Part shown: one piece after another, positions 13,733 to 21,712 of the stretch
Layout of the letters: the number at the start of each line of letters is the position of its first letter
Numbering within the stretch: position 1 is the first letter of the stretch
Origin: UBA4877 sp002399285
GTDB taxonomy: Bacteria; Bacillota; Thermoanaerobacteria; Thermoanaerobacterales; UBA4877
DNA: 27,594 bases
Direction: 5' to 3'
NCBI GenBank assembly: GCA_036771835.1
Contig: DAIPGN010000021.1
Coordinates: 1 to 27,594 of the forward strand
The notes under the pieces: model-generated
The model's database searches: none
Told to the model about the DNA's origin: nothing
The model's input: only the letters and a program-made list of their open reading frames with translations
Program-made: the position numbers and the translations under genes

Positions 13733-14284
13733 TTAAAAATATTTATTAATAACATCCAGCGCATCCTTATTTATCAAGAGTTTTCCATGCTCATTCAATA
13801 CGCCGGCAGAGGTATTTACCTTCATTCCGTACTCTTCCAATGTGGCCTGTGCTTTTTTGGTAAGGAATCCGCTCAGGGAAAGAACGTACCATTGCTGATA
13901 TTTATACAGACTGCTTTCTCCCGAGAACAGCCCGTCAATTTCTTTAGAGAGCTCCAGAAATTCATCGAAGGACTCAAACTGAAAATAGTTGTTCAGATAG
14001 CTTTTGGGAGGTTTACCGGTGAACAATACCGGCTTGGTATTGGGAATGCGCGTGACTATGATCACAAAGCTGTCATATGCCACCGGAGCGACTTCCACGA
14101 TCAATTTTGAATTTTCCACATCAAAACTTTCCTCCATATACGCCTCGTACAGGAGCTCCCAGAATAGGGACTGTGCCTTTGTATTGTCATAATAGAGGTC
14201 GTCTATTTCGATGTTTTTTTTCTTTAAATCTGCGGCGGTGATCAAAATCCTTATTTTATTCTCGCTGATTTTTTCTATTTTCAT
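13733..14284 (-). CDS. mecA: Adaptor protein MecA
   Basis: A 183-aa protein with the MecA pattern: MKIEKISENKIRILITAADL at the N-terminus, then LFWELLYEAYMEESF, VEVAPVAYDSFVIIVTR and a C-terminal domain with FDEFLELSKEID. MecA hands substrates to the ClpC/ClpP protease, for example in competence and stress control. The frame could begin at GTG 14293, but I chose ATG 14284, which has AGAGAGGTG 5-6 nt upstream and gives the family's usual MKIEKI start. A TATAAT with extended TGG (14345-14353, minus) likely drives it. It lies between two FtsH-like protease genes, one convergent and one upstream on the same strand. Family clear; the partner ClpC is not in the window. Confidence 0.88.
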   Translation of the reverse strand: MKIEKISENKIRILITAADLKKKNIEIDDLYYDNTKAQSLFWELLYEAYMEESFDVENSKLIVEVAPVAYDSFVIIVTRIPNTKPVLFTGKPPKSYLNNYFQFESFDEFLELSKEIDGLFSGESSLYKYQQWYVLSLSGFLTKKAQATLEEYGMKVNTSAGVLNEHGKLLINKDALDVINKYF

Positions 14285-14344
14285 CCCGCCCACCTCTCTC
14301 TTTAATGATTATTAAATTTTATGCCATTCACCTTGGTATTATTA

Positions 14345-14353
14345 ATTATACCA
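14345..14353 (-). promoter_or_regulatory. Putative extended -10 promoter of mecA
   Basis: On the minus strand TGG-TATAAT, 61 bp before the mecA ATG. The -35 region is poor, as is common with extended -10 boxes. Confidence 0.5.
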
Positions 14354-14489
14354 TAAAGAGATACCTTTTCATAGGATGACACAGATACTGCTTTTTGAGT
14401 TGGAAGACGGATTATGTTTGGATTTCACCCAACGCAGCAGCGAGCTAAAATACTGTGTAATTTAGCGCTTGCGCGATTTTGGCATCGGT

Positions 14490-14519
14490 CTGAGGAGGAG
14501 AAATGACGCCCCTCCTCAG
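14490..14519 (-). terminator. Hairpin at the end of FtsH-like protease 2
   Basis: CTGAGGAGG and CCTCCTCAG form a perfect 9-bp stem with a 12-nt loop, overlapping the protease stop codon (14516-14518). No T-run follows on the minus strand, so it is uncertain as a terminator. Confidence 0.45.
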
Positions 14520-15952
14520 GTAGCAGATACCATGACCTTATGCTCTTTGATTATGTTTTCGATCTCCCCGCCGTTCAATGAATCCTTTTCGAGGAGCTTT
14601 TTTACTATCATTTCCAGTGGTCCCTTATTTATGCGGAGCGCTTCCATTGTTTCATCATAGCATTGGTCCATGATCTTGTTTATCTCCCGGTTTACAGTCT
14701 CATTGTCGTTTACGTCTTGAATTTCGTATACCCTTTTGCCTATGTCGCTCATACCGTATGAGGTGATCATGGTCAATGCTATTTGAGTGGCCTCTTTAAG
14801 GTCGTTGAGCGCGCCCGATGTCACATCGCCGAATATGAGCTCTTCTGCGGCTCTGCCGCCTAAAAGCACTTTGATCCTGTTCAGCAGCTGAGTTTTTGTT
14901 TGAAGGAAGTTATCCTCGTTGGGAAGGTTCAGGACATAGCCCAGGGCCTGGCCCCGGGGCTTTATGGATATCTTCCCCACCGAGTTGACTTCAAGCAGGC
15001 TGGAGATCAATGCATGACCGGCCTCATGGTATGCCACCATGAGTTTTTCCTTCTCGATTATGTCCGCATTCTTCTTTTCTATACCCGCTATTACCCTTTC
15101 TATTGCCTCATCAAATTCATCGTTGCCTATGTGCATCTTGTTCCTTCTCACGGCCAATATGGCTGCCTCATTGGCTATAGATGCAAGGTGGGCGCCCGTC
15201 ATGCCGTATGTCCGGGAGGCCAGCTTCTTAAGATCTACGGCGGGCTCCAAGGGTTTGTTCTTGGTATGGACGCGCAGTATCTCCTCCCGAGCTCTGAGGT
15301 TGGGATGGCCGATATATATCTGCCGATCAAAACGGCCCGGCCGCAGCAGCGCCTCATCGAGCAGATCCAGCCGGTTGGTTGCTCCGATGACTATTACGGT
15401 ATCCTCATTGGAATTAAAACCATCCATCTCAACAAGGAGCTGATTTAATGTCTGGTCCTTTTCAGAGTTGTTGTCTATGTTTCTGCGGCTGCCTACGGCG
15501 TCGATCTCATCGATAAATATCACGCTGGGAGCGCTCTTCCGCGCCTTTTGAAACAGGGCCCTTATTCTGCTGGCGCCTACGCCTACGTATTTTTCCACAA
15601 ACTCCGAGCCGCTTACCGGGTAAAATACGGCTTTTGTTTCGCCGGCCAGCGCGCTGGCAAGCAGGGTTTTACCGGTGCCGGGAGGCCCATAGAATATTAT
15701 CCCTTTTGGAAATTTTGCACCAAGGGCTTTGTACTTTTGAGTATTGTTCATATAGTCGACCAGATCATGCAGTTCCTCTATTACTTCATCCAGACCTGCC
15801 ACGTCCTTAAAAGTGGTGGGAGGTCTGTTCTGGTCCTTTTCCTTGTTCTTGGATGCAGGCACGGCGACAGGCGACAGCTCCTTGTCGTCATAAAACTTCA
15901 GGTATAGGAAGCAAACTGCAAATAGCACCAACAAAATCAAAACCCAGGCCAT
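14516..15952 (-). CDS. Short FtsH-like AAA+ zinc metalloprotease 2
   Basis: A 478-aa protein with a single N-terminal transmembrane helix (residues 2-18) and no extracytoplasmic domain. It therefore differs in topology from the other copy (two helices) and from canonical FtsH (two helices plus an outer domain). Walker A GPPGTGKT (89-96), Walker B VIFIDE (144-149), and SRH ATNRLDLLDEALLRPGRFDR are complete. The M41 site has HEAGH (H309, E310, H313) and the third ligand D384 (GALNDLKEA). It resembles protease 1 throughout but is clearly diverged. The start ATG has only a weak RBS (AGGTAATAGTT). It is divergent from the deacetylase gene, with a 150-bp AT-rich region between them. Confidence 0.9.
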   Translation of the reverse strand: MAWVLILLVLFAVCFLYLKFYDDKELSPVAVPASKNKEKDQNRPPTTFKDVAGLDEVIEELHDLVDYMNNTQKYKALGAKFPKGIIFYGPPGTGKTLLASALAGETKAVFYPVSGSEFVEKYVGVGASRIRALFQKARKSAPSVIFIDEIDAVGSRRNIDNNSEKDQTLNQLLVEMDGFNSNEDTVIVIGATNRLDLLDEALLRPGRFDRQIYIGHPNLRAREEILRVHTKNKPLEPAVDLKKLASRTYGMTGAHLASIANEAAILAVRRNKMHIGNDEFDEAIERVIAGIEKKNADIIEKEKLMVAYHEAGHALISSLLEVNSVGKISIKPRGQALGYVLNLPNEDNFLQTKTQLLNRIKVLLGGRAAEELIFGDVTSGALNDLKEATQIALTMITSYGMSDIGKRVYEIQDVNDNETVNREINKIMDQCYDETMEALRINKGPLEMIVKKLLEKDSLNGGEIENIIKEHKVMVSAT

Positions 15953-16099
15953 AACTATTACCTACTTTCAAATACTGTTTGCATATGTATTTTTTAAATA
16001 TGTCCATGTTTATATTCATTAAATAAAATGTAATTTATGGTTAAAAAGTATAATAAAGCGTATTAAAGAATAAATTAATTAAAGAACAGGGGGGATATT

Positions 16100-16879
16100 A
16101 TGCATATGTTCTTCATCAGCTGGGACAGATTCATCAAGGTATGCGCTGTATTTATACTGGTGGGAATATCTCTCATCTATTATAATGGAGGATATCCGGG
16201 CAATATATCTGTTTTCGCCCCACAGCGGGAACTCCCTATATACAATGTAGAGACAAAGGAAAAAAATGTGGCGATAACGTTTGATGCAAGCTGGGGTGCG
16301 GAAAATACGCAAAAGATATTGGATATACTGGACAAATACGACGCGAAAGCCACGTTTTTCCTGGTGGGAATATGGGTTGACGACTATCCCGATATGGTAA
16401 AGCAAATAAGCGCTGCCGGACACGAGATAGGCAACCATTCTTCCACCCATCCACATATGAATAGCCTCTCTGAGGCTGAAATAGAGAAAGAGCTGTCGAC
16501 GACGTCGGAAAAAATAAAGAAATTGACAGGCAAGGATGTAAGGCTGTTTCGGCCGCCGTACGGCGAATACAACAACAGGGTGGTGGTCACGGCAAGGAGT
16601 CTTGGCTACCAGGTCATACAGTGGGACGTGGACTCGCTGGACTGGAAGGATCTATCGGCCGACGTCATGGCCCAAAGAATACTGCCTAAGGCAAAGGAGG
16701 GTTCTATTATCCTCTTTCATAATGATGGAAAGTATACCCCTGAGGTATTGCCTACAATACTTGGAGAGCTTAAAAGCAGAGGCTATAAATTTGTCAGGGT
16801 TTCAGACCTGATATATAAGGACAACTATTATATAGATCATAAGGGCACCCAAATATTGCAAAGTGACAACCTGCAATAA
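16100..16879 (+). CDS. pdaB: PdaB-like polysaccharide deacetylase
   Basis: A 259-aa protein with an N-terminal membrane anchor (residues 11-27) and a carbohydrate esterase 4 domain. It has the PdaB-type first motif TFDASWG (D62) instead of TFDDG, the second motif HSSTHPH (H113, H117), RPPYGEYN (151-158), WDVDSLDW (175-182) and ILFHN with H207. In Bacillus, PdaB is needed to keep spores stable late in sporulation; the same role is inferred. AGGGGGG lies 7 nt before the ATG. A TATAAT (16049-16054) is visible but without a good -35, and I could not identify a sporulation sigma promoter. Confidence 0.88.
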   Translation: MHMFFISWDRFIKVCAVFILVGISLIYYNGGYPGNISVFAPQRELPIYNVETKEKNVAITFDASWGAENTQKILDILDKYDAKATFFLVGIWVDDYPDMVKQISAAGHEIGNHSSTHPHMNSLSEAEIEKELSTTSEKIKKLTGKDVRLFRPPYGEYNNRVVVTARSLGYQVIQWDVDSLDWKDLSADVMAQRILPKAKEGSIILFHNDGKYTPEVLPTILGELKSRGYKFVRVSDLIYKDNYYIDHKGTQILQSDNLQ

Positions 16880-17053
16880 TATATGAAATTGTTGGTATCG
16901 TACAGCATTTCTAAGGATATTTTCTTATATTTATCGGTTTCTAATGCCATTAAGGATAGAAACATATAGGGCCTTAATAGGCAAATCGACAAAAAACGAC
17001 TAATTAAATATAATCATGTTATCGCTTCAACCATTAAAGAAAAGGGTGATAAC

Positions 17054-17908
17054 ATGAAAAAATTAGCTACACTTATTGCCGTTCTCGCATTCGTATTAGT
17101 CACCGGTTTCGTTTCGGCGCCCGGTACTGCGTTTGCAGCCGGCAAAGTTCATGTGGTGAGTAAGGGAGAGAGCCTGTACAAGATTGCAAGCTGGTATGGC
17201 ACTACGGTCGGTTCAATTAAGAAGGCTAACAACTACTGGAGCGATTATATAAAACCCGGACAGAGGTTGACCATTCCGTCTAAATCTTCAAGTTCAACGG
17301 GCTGTAAGGTCCATGTGGTGAGCAAAGGAGAGAGCCTGTACAAGATTGCAAGCTGGTATGGCACTTCAGTCGGTGCAATAAAGCAGGCCAATAATAATTG
17401 GAGCGATAGTATAATGCCTGGGCAGAAGTTGATAATACCTTCGGGCAAGACGACTGTAAAAGCAACCGTCAATAAGACGTCTGTTGCTTCTGCATCTACT
17501 GCCGGTTCTGCTTCTTCCGCAGCATTACCTTCGAGGGGTGTGTCTACCAGATTTAGCAGAGATGAAATATACCTTCTTGCAAAACTAATAAACGCGGAGG
17601 CTCGCGGAGAAAGCTATGAAGGCCAGGTCGCGGTAGGGGCGGTCGTACTTAATAGGATTACGAATTCTAATTTTCCCAATACATTAGCCGGCGTGATCTA
17701 TCAACCGCTTGCTTTTACTGCCGTAAGCGACGGGCAGATGTATCTTGAACCTAATGCAACGGCACTGAAGGCGGCGGAGGCTGCGGCCGGAGGATGGGAT
17801 CCCAGCGGAGGAGCGATATATTATTACAACCCCGCAAAGACCAATTCAAAGTGGATGTTTTCACGACCGATAATTACCAGAATCGGAAACCACGTTTTTG
17901 CCAAATAG
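17054..17908 (+). CDS. sleB: LysM-LysM-SleB/CwlJ-type cell wall hydrolase
   Basis: A 284-aa secreted protein. Residues 1-28 are a signal peptide (KK, long hydrophobic core, AFA before the mature end). LysM domains lie at 31-75 and 85-129 and bind peptidoglycan. A Ser/Thr/Ala linker (130-165) leads to a Hydrolase_2 (SleB/CwlJ) domain from 166. The catalytic Glu is E182 in LINAEARGE, with GQVAVGAVVLNR and GAIYYYNP following. This group of lytic transglycosylases degrades spore cortex during germination. The two LysM repeats are nearly identical in DNA (53 of 56 bases over 17147-17202 and 17309-17364). GGGTGAT lies 7 nt before the ATG. A terminator follows the stop. Confidence 0.92.
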   Translation: MKKLATLIAVLAFVLVTGFVSAPGTAFAAGKVHVVSKGESLYKIASWYGTTVGSIKKANNYWSDYIKPGQRLTIPSKSSSSTGCKVHVVSKGESLYKIASWYGTSVGAIKQANNNWSDSIMPGQKLIIPSGKTTVKATVNKTSVASASTAGSASSAALPSRGVSTRFSRDEIYLLAKLINAEARGESYEGQVAVGAVVLNRITNSNFPNTLAGVIYQPLAFTAVSDGQMYLEPNATALKAAEAAAGGWDPSGGAIYYYNPAKTNSKWMFSRPIITRIGNHVFAK

Positions 17909-17910
17909 GA

Positions 17911-17934
17911 GGCTGCCTAGTGCAGCCCTTTTTT
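17911..17934 (+). terminator. Rho-independent terminator of the SleB-like gene
   Basis: GGCTGC-CTAGT-GCAGCC followed by CTTTTTT, three bases after the stop codon. Confidence 0.92.
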
Positions 17935-18022
17935 ACATATTAAAGCCTTTTAATGTGCAACATAATAAAAGGAACATTTATATGGACTCCAGAATATGTT
18001 TGAGAAAGGATATTGATATCCT

Positions 18023-18943
18023 ATGACTGCTGTTTCTATAATAGGACGTGGGGGTAAGACCACGATAAAGACTATGCTGCAGGGAGCGCTGCATGACGTG
18101 GAGATATGGGAAGGCGCATCCGGCGGGGAGTGTGAGGTGATAGCCCTTGCCGGCCTTGCCAGACCCTATAGGAAGGAATTGCAGTATTTTTCGGATGCAT
18201 CGGCGGTGATCGCCAACGCCGACGCCAACTACAGTATGAAGATGCCCTATGAATGTGCCATCGTTGATTATGGTCTCAGCAGTAAGGCGACCGTAACCGC
18301 ATCCAGTATAATTCAGGAAGAGAGATGCCAAACCTTTACATGCTGTGTGCAGAGGGATATTAGGACTCTTTCAGGAAAGCTGATACTGCCCAGAGAATTT
18401 CCGGTCAGGATAGATGTACCGGGAAAATATAACATATATAATGCCCTGGCATCAATATCCGTTCTTCTGATTTTTGACATCGGGGAATGGGAGATCTCAA
18501 AGGTCTTGACAGGACTGAAATTCGGCGGCAATATGGAGAGGATATATGACGGAGGCTTTAGCGTAATATATAATAAGATTAGCAACCCATATCAGTTTTT
18601 TTCTGTCTTGGAAAGCCAAAGTGAGAACGAGTATAAAAACATATACATAGTATTGGATGACTTTGCCGGTCTTGAACCGGGGGTGTTAAAGAAGATCGCG
18701 GATATACTTCAGGAATGGCTTCCCGTATATAACTATACTATTTATATGGAAAATGACGGAAGCAGGACATCATATCTTATGAAACAGTTGGAAATGAGGA
18801 AGGTTGAGTATAGAGCGAATAAGGTGTACAATACGATCAAAGATATCATGCATACTGCGGCAAAGGGCGATAACGTCTTTTTACTCGGCAGTGAAAGGAT
18901 CAAAACCGTCTGGTCTGACTATTTAAATATTACCAAAGAATAA
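18023..18943 (+). CDS. Truncated Mur-ligase-like protein
   Basis: A 306-aa protein built like the central and C-terminal parts of a Mur ligase, without the N-terminal UDP-binding domain and shorter than the usual 430-500 aa. The P-loop IIGRGGKTT (residues 6-14) replaces GTNGKTT. The middle has an ATP-site-like VDYGLSS and GKYNIYNALASIS (134-146), the Mur-type GxxNxxNxxAA motif. MERI at 171-174 corresponds to the GR-x-E entry to the C-terminal domain. I cannot tell its substrate. It could be a MurT-like enzyme or a non-catalytic relative. It shares its strand and short spacing with the SSB-like gene. An AAAGGA site lies 12 nt before the ATG, a weak start. Confidence 0.7.
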   Translation: MTAVSIIGRGGKTTIKTMLQGALHDVEIWEGASGGECEVIALAGLARPYRKELQYFSDASAVIANADANYSMKMPYECAIVDYGLSSKATVTASSIIQEERCQTFTCCVQRDIRTLSGKLILPREFPVRIDVPGKYNIYNALASISVLLIFDIGEWEISKVLTGLKFGGNMERIYDGGFSVIYNKISNPYQFFSVLESQSENEYKNIYIVLDDFAGLEPGVLKKIADILQEWLPVYNYTIYMENDGSRTSYLMKQLEMRKVEYRANKVYNTIKDIMHTAAKGDNVFLLGSERIKTVWSDYLNITKE

Positions 18944-19011
18944 GGTATATTTGCCTGCTCCCTTTAATATGATTATCAATAGAAAACTTACGATTGAAAG
19001 GGAGAGTGAAA

Positions 19012-19641
19012 ATGCTAGGGAATATAATAAATACAAATGTTGCCGACCTGATAGGCACAATCTCTTCGGACATGAGTTTCAGCCATGAGATCTATGGGGA
19101 GCAGTTCTACAATTTTCTGATCGACGTTCCGAGACTATCCGATACATATGACCGTTTGCCTATAACCATTTCAGAGAGACTGCTCAATGACATTGATCTG
19201 AACATAGGGGAGAATGTATTTGTAACCGGCCAAATACGGTCATACAACAGGATGAACAATAATGGAAAGAGCAGACTGCTGCTTTCGGTATTTTGCAGGG
19301 ATATCAGAAATACCGGTGAGGAGGATGATATCAAAAACCCCAATGACATATTTCTGGATGGATTTTTGTGCAAAAAACCTGTCTATCGGACAACGCCCTT
19401 CGGAAGAGAGATATGCGACTTACTCCTTGCAGTGAACAGAATGTATAACAAATCTGACTACATACCGTGTATAGCATGGGGAAGAAACGCGAGATTCTGT
19501 GATAAATTCACGGTGGGGGCACATATAAGGCTATGGGGGAGATTCCAAAGCAGGGAGTATCAAAAAAAGCTCGACGAAGAGAACATAATAACAAGGACAG
19601 CCTATGAGGTATCTATTTCCAAAATGGAGAAATTGGATTAA
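19012..19641 (+). CDS. ssb: Single-stranded DNA-binding protein with two OB folds
   Basis: A 209-aa protein with two SSB-like OB folds in one chain. The first (about 1-100) includes NFLIDVPRLSDTYDRLPITI and ENVFVTGQIRSYNR. The second (about 118-205) includes FLDGFLCKKPVYRTTPFGREICDLLLAVNR and SDYIPCIAWGRNA, the latter being the classic SSB strand. A standard bacterial SSB has one OB fold and an acidic tail; no acidic tail (DDDIPF-like) is present here. I chose ATG 19012 over the upstream TTG because GGGAGAGTG lies 5 nt before it. It lies 68 bp after the Mur-like gene. A primosome PriB- or SSB-type role is possible. Family fairly sure, function inferred. Confidence 0.75.
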   Translation: MLGNIINTNVADLIGTISSDMSFSHEIYGEQFYNFLIDVPRLSDTYDRLPITISERLLNDIDLNIGENVFVTGQIRSYNRMNNNGKSRLLLSVFCRDIRNTGEEDDIKNPNDIFLDGFLCKKPVYRTTPFGREICDLLLAVNRMYNKSDYIPCIAWGRNARFCDKFTVGAHIRLWGRFQSREYQKKLDEENIITRTAYEVSISKMEKLD

Positions 19642-19687
19642 TATAATTATATAATAGTAAGCGATTTAAAATAAAGGGGTGAAACGA

Positions 19688-20218
19688 ATGAAGAACGGTA
19701 TTATAGAGGTATATACGGGAGATGGAAAGGGAAAGACCACGGCGGCTGTCGGACTGGGAATCCGTGCGGTAGGCGACGGCTTCAAAGTTGCCATGATACA
19801 ATTTTTAAAGGCCACGCCGACGGGGGAATTGAAATCCTTGGAGAAATTTGCCGGGAATTTCAAGGTATACCGTTTTGAGGAGAGCAAAAAGTTCTTCTGG
19901 GAGGCAAATGATGAGGAAAAAGAGCTGATGAAAAGGTGCGAGCACAGGGCCTTTGATTTTGCCAAGGAGCTATGTAGAAACGGCGATGTCGATATAATCA
20001 TTCTGGACGAAATAATGCTTGCCCTATATAATAAGCTTTTGAGCGTTGAAGAGGTATGCGATTTCCTCAAAAACAAGCCGGAGAATGTGGAGCTGATACT
20101 TACGGGGAGGTATGCGCCGCAGCAGATCCTGGATGCGGCGGACCTGGTCACGGAGATGAAGATGATCAAGCATCCCTTTGAAAAGGGGTTGCCTGCAAGA
20201 AAGGGAATAGAATTTTAA
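19688..20218 (+). CDS. cobO: Cob(I)yrinic acid a,c-diamide adenosyltransferase (CobA/CobO)
   Basis: A 176-aa protein of the BtuR/CobO/CobA family, which adenosylates corrinoids using ATP in coenzyme B12 synthesis or salvage. The N-terminal IEVYTGDGKGKTTAAVG carries the family's P-loop (GDGKGKT, about residues 11-17). IIILDEIMLALYN is the Walker-B-like strand and ELILTGRYAPQQILDAADLVTEM is the conserved C-terminal region. The length is normal. I chose ATG 19688, with AAGGGGTG 7 nt upstream, over the GTG at 19679. No other cobalamin gene is in view, so it is probably for salvage. It converges on dapH and shares a terminator with it. Confidence 0.9.
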   Translation: MKNGIIEVYTGDGKGKTTAAVGLGIRAVGDGFKVAMIQFLKATPTGELKSLEKFAGNFKVYRFEESKKFFWEANDEEKELMKRCEHRAFDFAKELCRNGDVDIIILDEIMLALYNKLLSVEEVCDFLKNKPENVELILTGRYAPQQILDAADLVTEMKMIKHPFEKGLPARKGIEF

Positions 20219-20245
20219 AAATAGGCCGGTTTTCGGCCTATTTTC
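20218..20245. terminator. Bidirectional terminator between cobO and dapH
   Basis: AAAATAGGCCG-GTTTT-CGGCCTATTTT, an 11-bp stem with A/T tails on both sides. It begins at the cobO stop and includes the dapH stop (20238-20240). Confidence 0.92.
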
Positions 20246-20939
20246 TTAAATCATTCATTATCTTTGTCTTATCCCTTGTCTTTCGGTCTACATCCTTTAT
20301 GATTACGGCCGGGCTGCCTGCAACGACGGTATGGGGAGGTACGTCTTTTGTGACGACGGAGCCTGCGGCCACCACGGCGCCCTCGCCAATGCCGATGCCT
20401 TCCAGTACGACGGCATTGGCCCCTATGAGGACGTTATTACCTATGATGACCGGTGAGGCACTGGGAGGTTCTAGCACGCCGGCGATCACAGCACCGGCGC
20501 CTATATGACAGCTTGCTCCTATTTCTGCCCGCGCTCCTATCACGGCGTTCATATCTATCATGGTGCCGCCGCCTATCACCGCTCCTATATTTATCACTGC
20601 TCCCATCATGATCACTGAATTTTTTCCTATGGATACCTGTTCCCTGATAACTGCGCCCGGTTCGATGCGGGCGTCAAGTCCCGCCGTGTCGAGGAGGGGC
20701 AGGGCGGAATTTCGTCTGTCCGTCTCTATATATACGTCGGATATCCTATACCTGTGGCCTTCGATAAAGGCACTGATATCGCTATGTTCTCCGATCATCA
20801 GCCAAAAGTTTCCGCTGCCGAACGTTCTTATCCCGCCAAAATCGAGACCATTTAAATCTCCGCTTATATATGCTTTGGCCGGCGTTTTCTTTTTGGCCCG
20901 GCCGATATATTTTGCCAGTTCATAGGCATCCGTTATCAT
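20238..20939 (-). CDS. dapH: Tetrahydrodipicolinate N-acetyltransferase (DapH)
   Basis: A 233-aa acyltransferase that acetylates tetrahydrodipicolinate in the acetylase route to diaminopimelate. The N-terminal ~75 residues are the DapH-specific domain. The rest is a left-handed beta-helix of hexapeptide repeats (GAVINIGAVIGGGTMIDMNAV, GASCHIGAGAVIAGVLEPP, NNVLIGANAVVLEGIGIG) with the usual hexapeptide-transferase end VVAGSPAVIIKDVD. GGGAGGA lies 9 nt before the ATG. It follows dapB directly, the last gene of the asd-dapA-dapB-dapH operon, under the lysine riboswitch. Confidence 0.95.
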   Translation of the reverse strand: MITDAYELAKYIGRAKKKTPAKAYISGDLNGLDFGGIRTFGSGNFWLMIGEHSDISAFIEGHRYRISDVYIETDRRNSALPLLDTAGLDARIEPGAVIREQVSIGKNSVIMMGAVINIGAVIGGGTMIDMNAVIGARAEIGASCHIGAGAVIAGVLEPPSASPVIIGNNVLIGANAVVLEGIGIGEGAVVAAGSVVTKDVPPHTVVAGSPAVIIKDVDRKTRDKTKIMNDLRK

Positions 20940-20940
20940 A

Positions 20941-21696
20941 TTATGCGTCCTCCCTTATAAGGTCTTTTACTCCGTATAGGCCCGGCGGCCTGCCGACAAT
21001 AAATTCTGCGGCTGCTATTGCGCCCCGCGCAAAAATATCCCGCGACAGTGCCGTATGTTTTATCTCAACGATCTCTCCGTCTCCTGCGAATATCACCGAA
21101 TGTTCACCGGCGATACTTCCTCCCCTTATGGAATGAATGCCTATTTCATCCTTGGCTCTCTTTTCATGACCATGTCTGCCATATTTTATGATATCCCTTT
21201 CAGGGGTATTTTCCATTATCGTATTTGCCAACATTACGGCCGTACCGCTGGGTGAATCCTGCTTTTGATTATGATGCGCCTCAATTATTTCAACATCATA
21301 ATCTTTAAGCAGTTTAGAGGCTGCCGCTACAAGGGAGTCCATGACGGCAACGCCGATGGAAGTATTGTACGACTGAAATACCGGTATTATAGCCGAGGCC
21401 TTTTTTATTTCGGTAATCTCCTCATCTGAAAAACCGGTGGTACATATTACGAGGGGCATCCTTTTGTCTATAGCTCCATGCAGCAGACTATGTACGGCGG
21501 CATGATTGGAGAAGTCTATGCATACGTCTGCAGCCTCTGCCGTGTCATTCAATGAGCTATAGACAGGTATGCCGTTCGGCGTTTCCGTATTCCTGCTTAT
21601 TCCAGCCACTACCTCATGTTTTTGACTGCCCTCAAGCATTTCGAGGAGGGCCTTACCCATTTTACCGTTTATTCCCTGTATTATTATCTTCAGCAT
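20941..21696 (-). CDS. dapB: 4-Hydroxy-tetrahydrodipicolinate reductase
   Basis: A 251-aa NAD(P)H-dependent enzyme making tetrahydrodipicolinate. The Rossmann motif is IIQGINGKMGKALLEML (residues 5-21); the catalytic region EIIEAHHNQKQDSPSGTA has H141, H142 and K145 with the substrate-binding SGT at 150-152. Length matches the family. CGAGGTG lies 6 nt before the ATG. It is one base from dapH, coupled, and 16 bp after dapA. Confidence 0.96.
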   Translation of the reverse strand: MLKIIIQGINGKMGKALLEMLEGSQKHEVVAGISRNTETPNGIPVYSSLNDTAEAADVCIDFSNHAAVHSLLHGAIDKRMPLVICTTGFSDEEITEIKKASAIIPVFQSYNTSIGVAVMDSLVAAASKLLKDYDVEIIEAHHNQKQDSPSGTAVMLANTIMENTPERDIIKYGRHGHEKRAKDEIGIHSIRGGSIAGEHSVIFAGDGEIVEIKHTALSRDIFARGAIAAAEFIVGRPPGLYGVKDLIREDA

Positions 21697-21712
21697 ATCT
21701 GCACCTCGAAAA

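Noticed and set aside
16992..17021. Sigma-G promoter for the SleB-like gene (CATGTTA at 17015)
   Set aside because: The -10-like box fits, but no GHATR -35 lies 17-18 nt upstream.
16880..17053. Possible riboswitch before the SleB-like gene (c-di-AMP type is known for such genes)
   Set aside because: I found none of the conserved c-di-AMP or c-di-GMP riboswitch landmarks, and no terminator precedes the gene.
17147..17364. CRISPR-like repeat
   Set aside because: Only two copies, coding for LysM domains within one gene; no CRISPR array was seen in the window.
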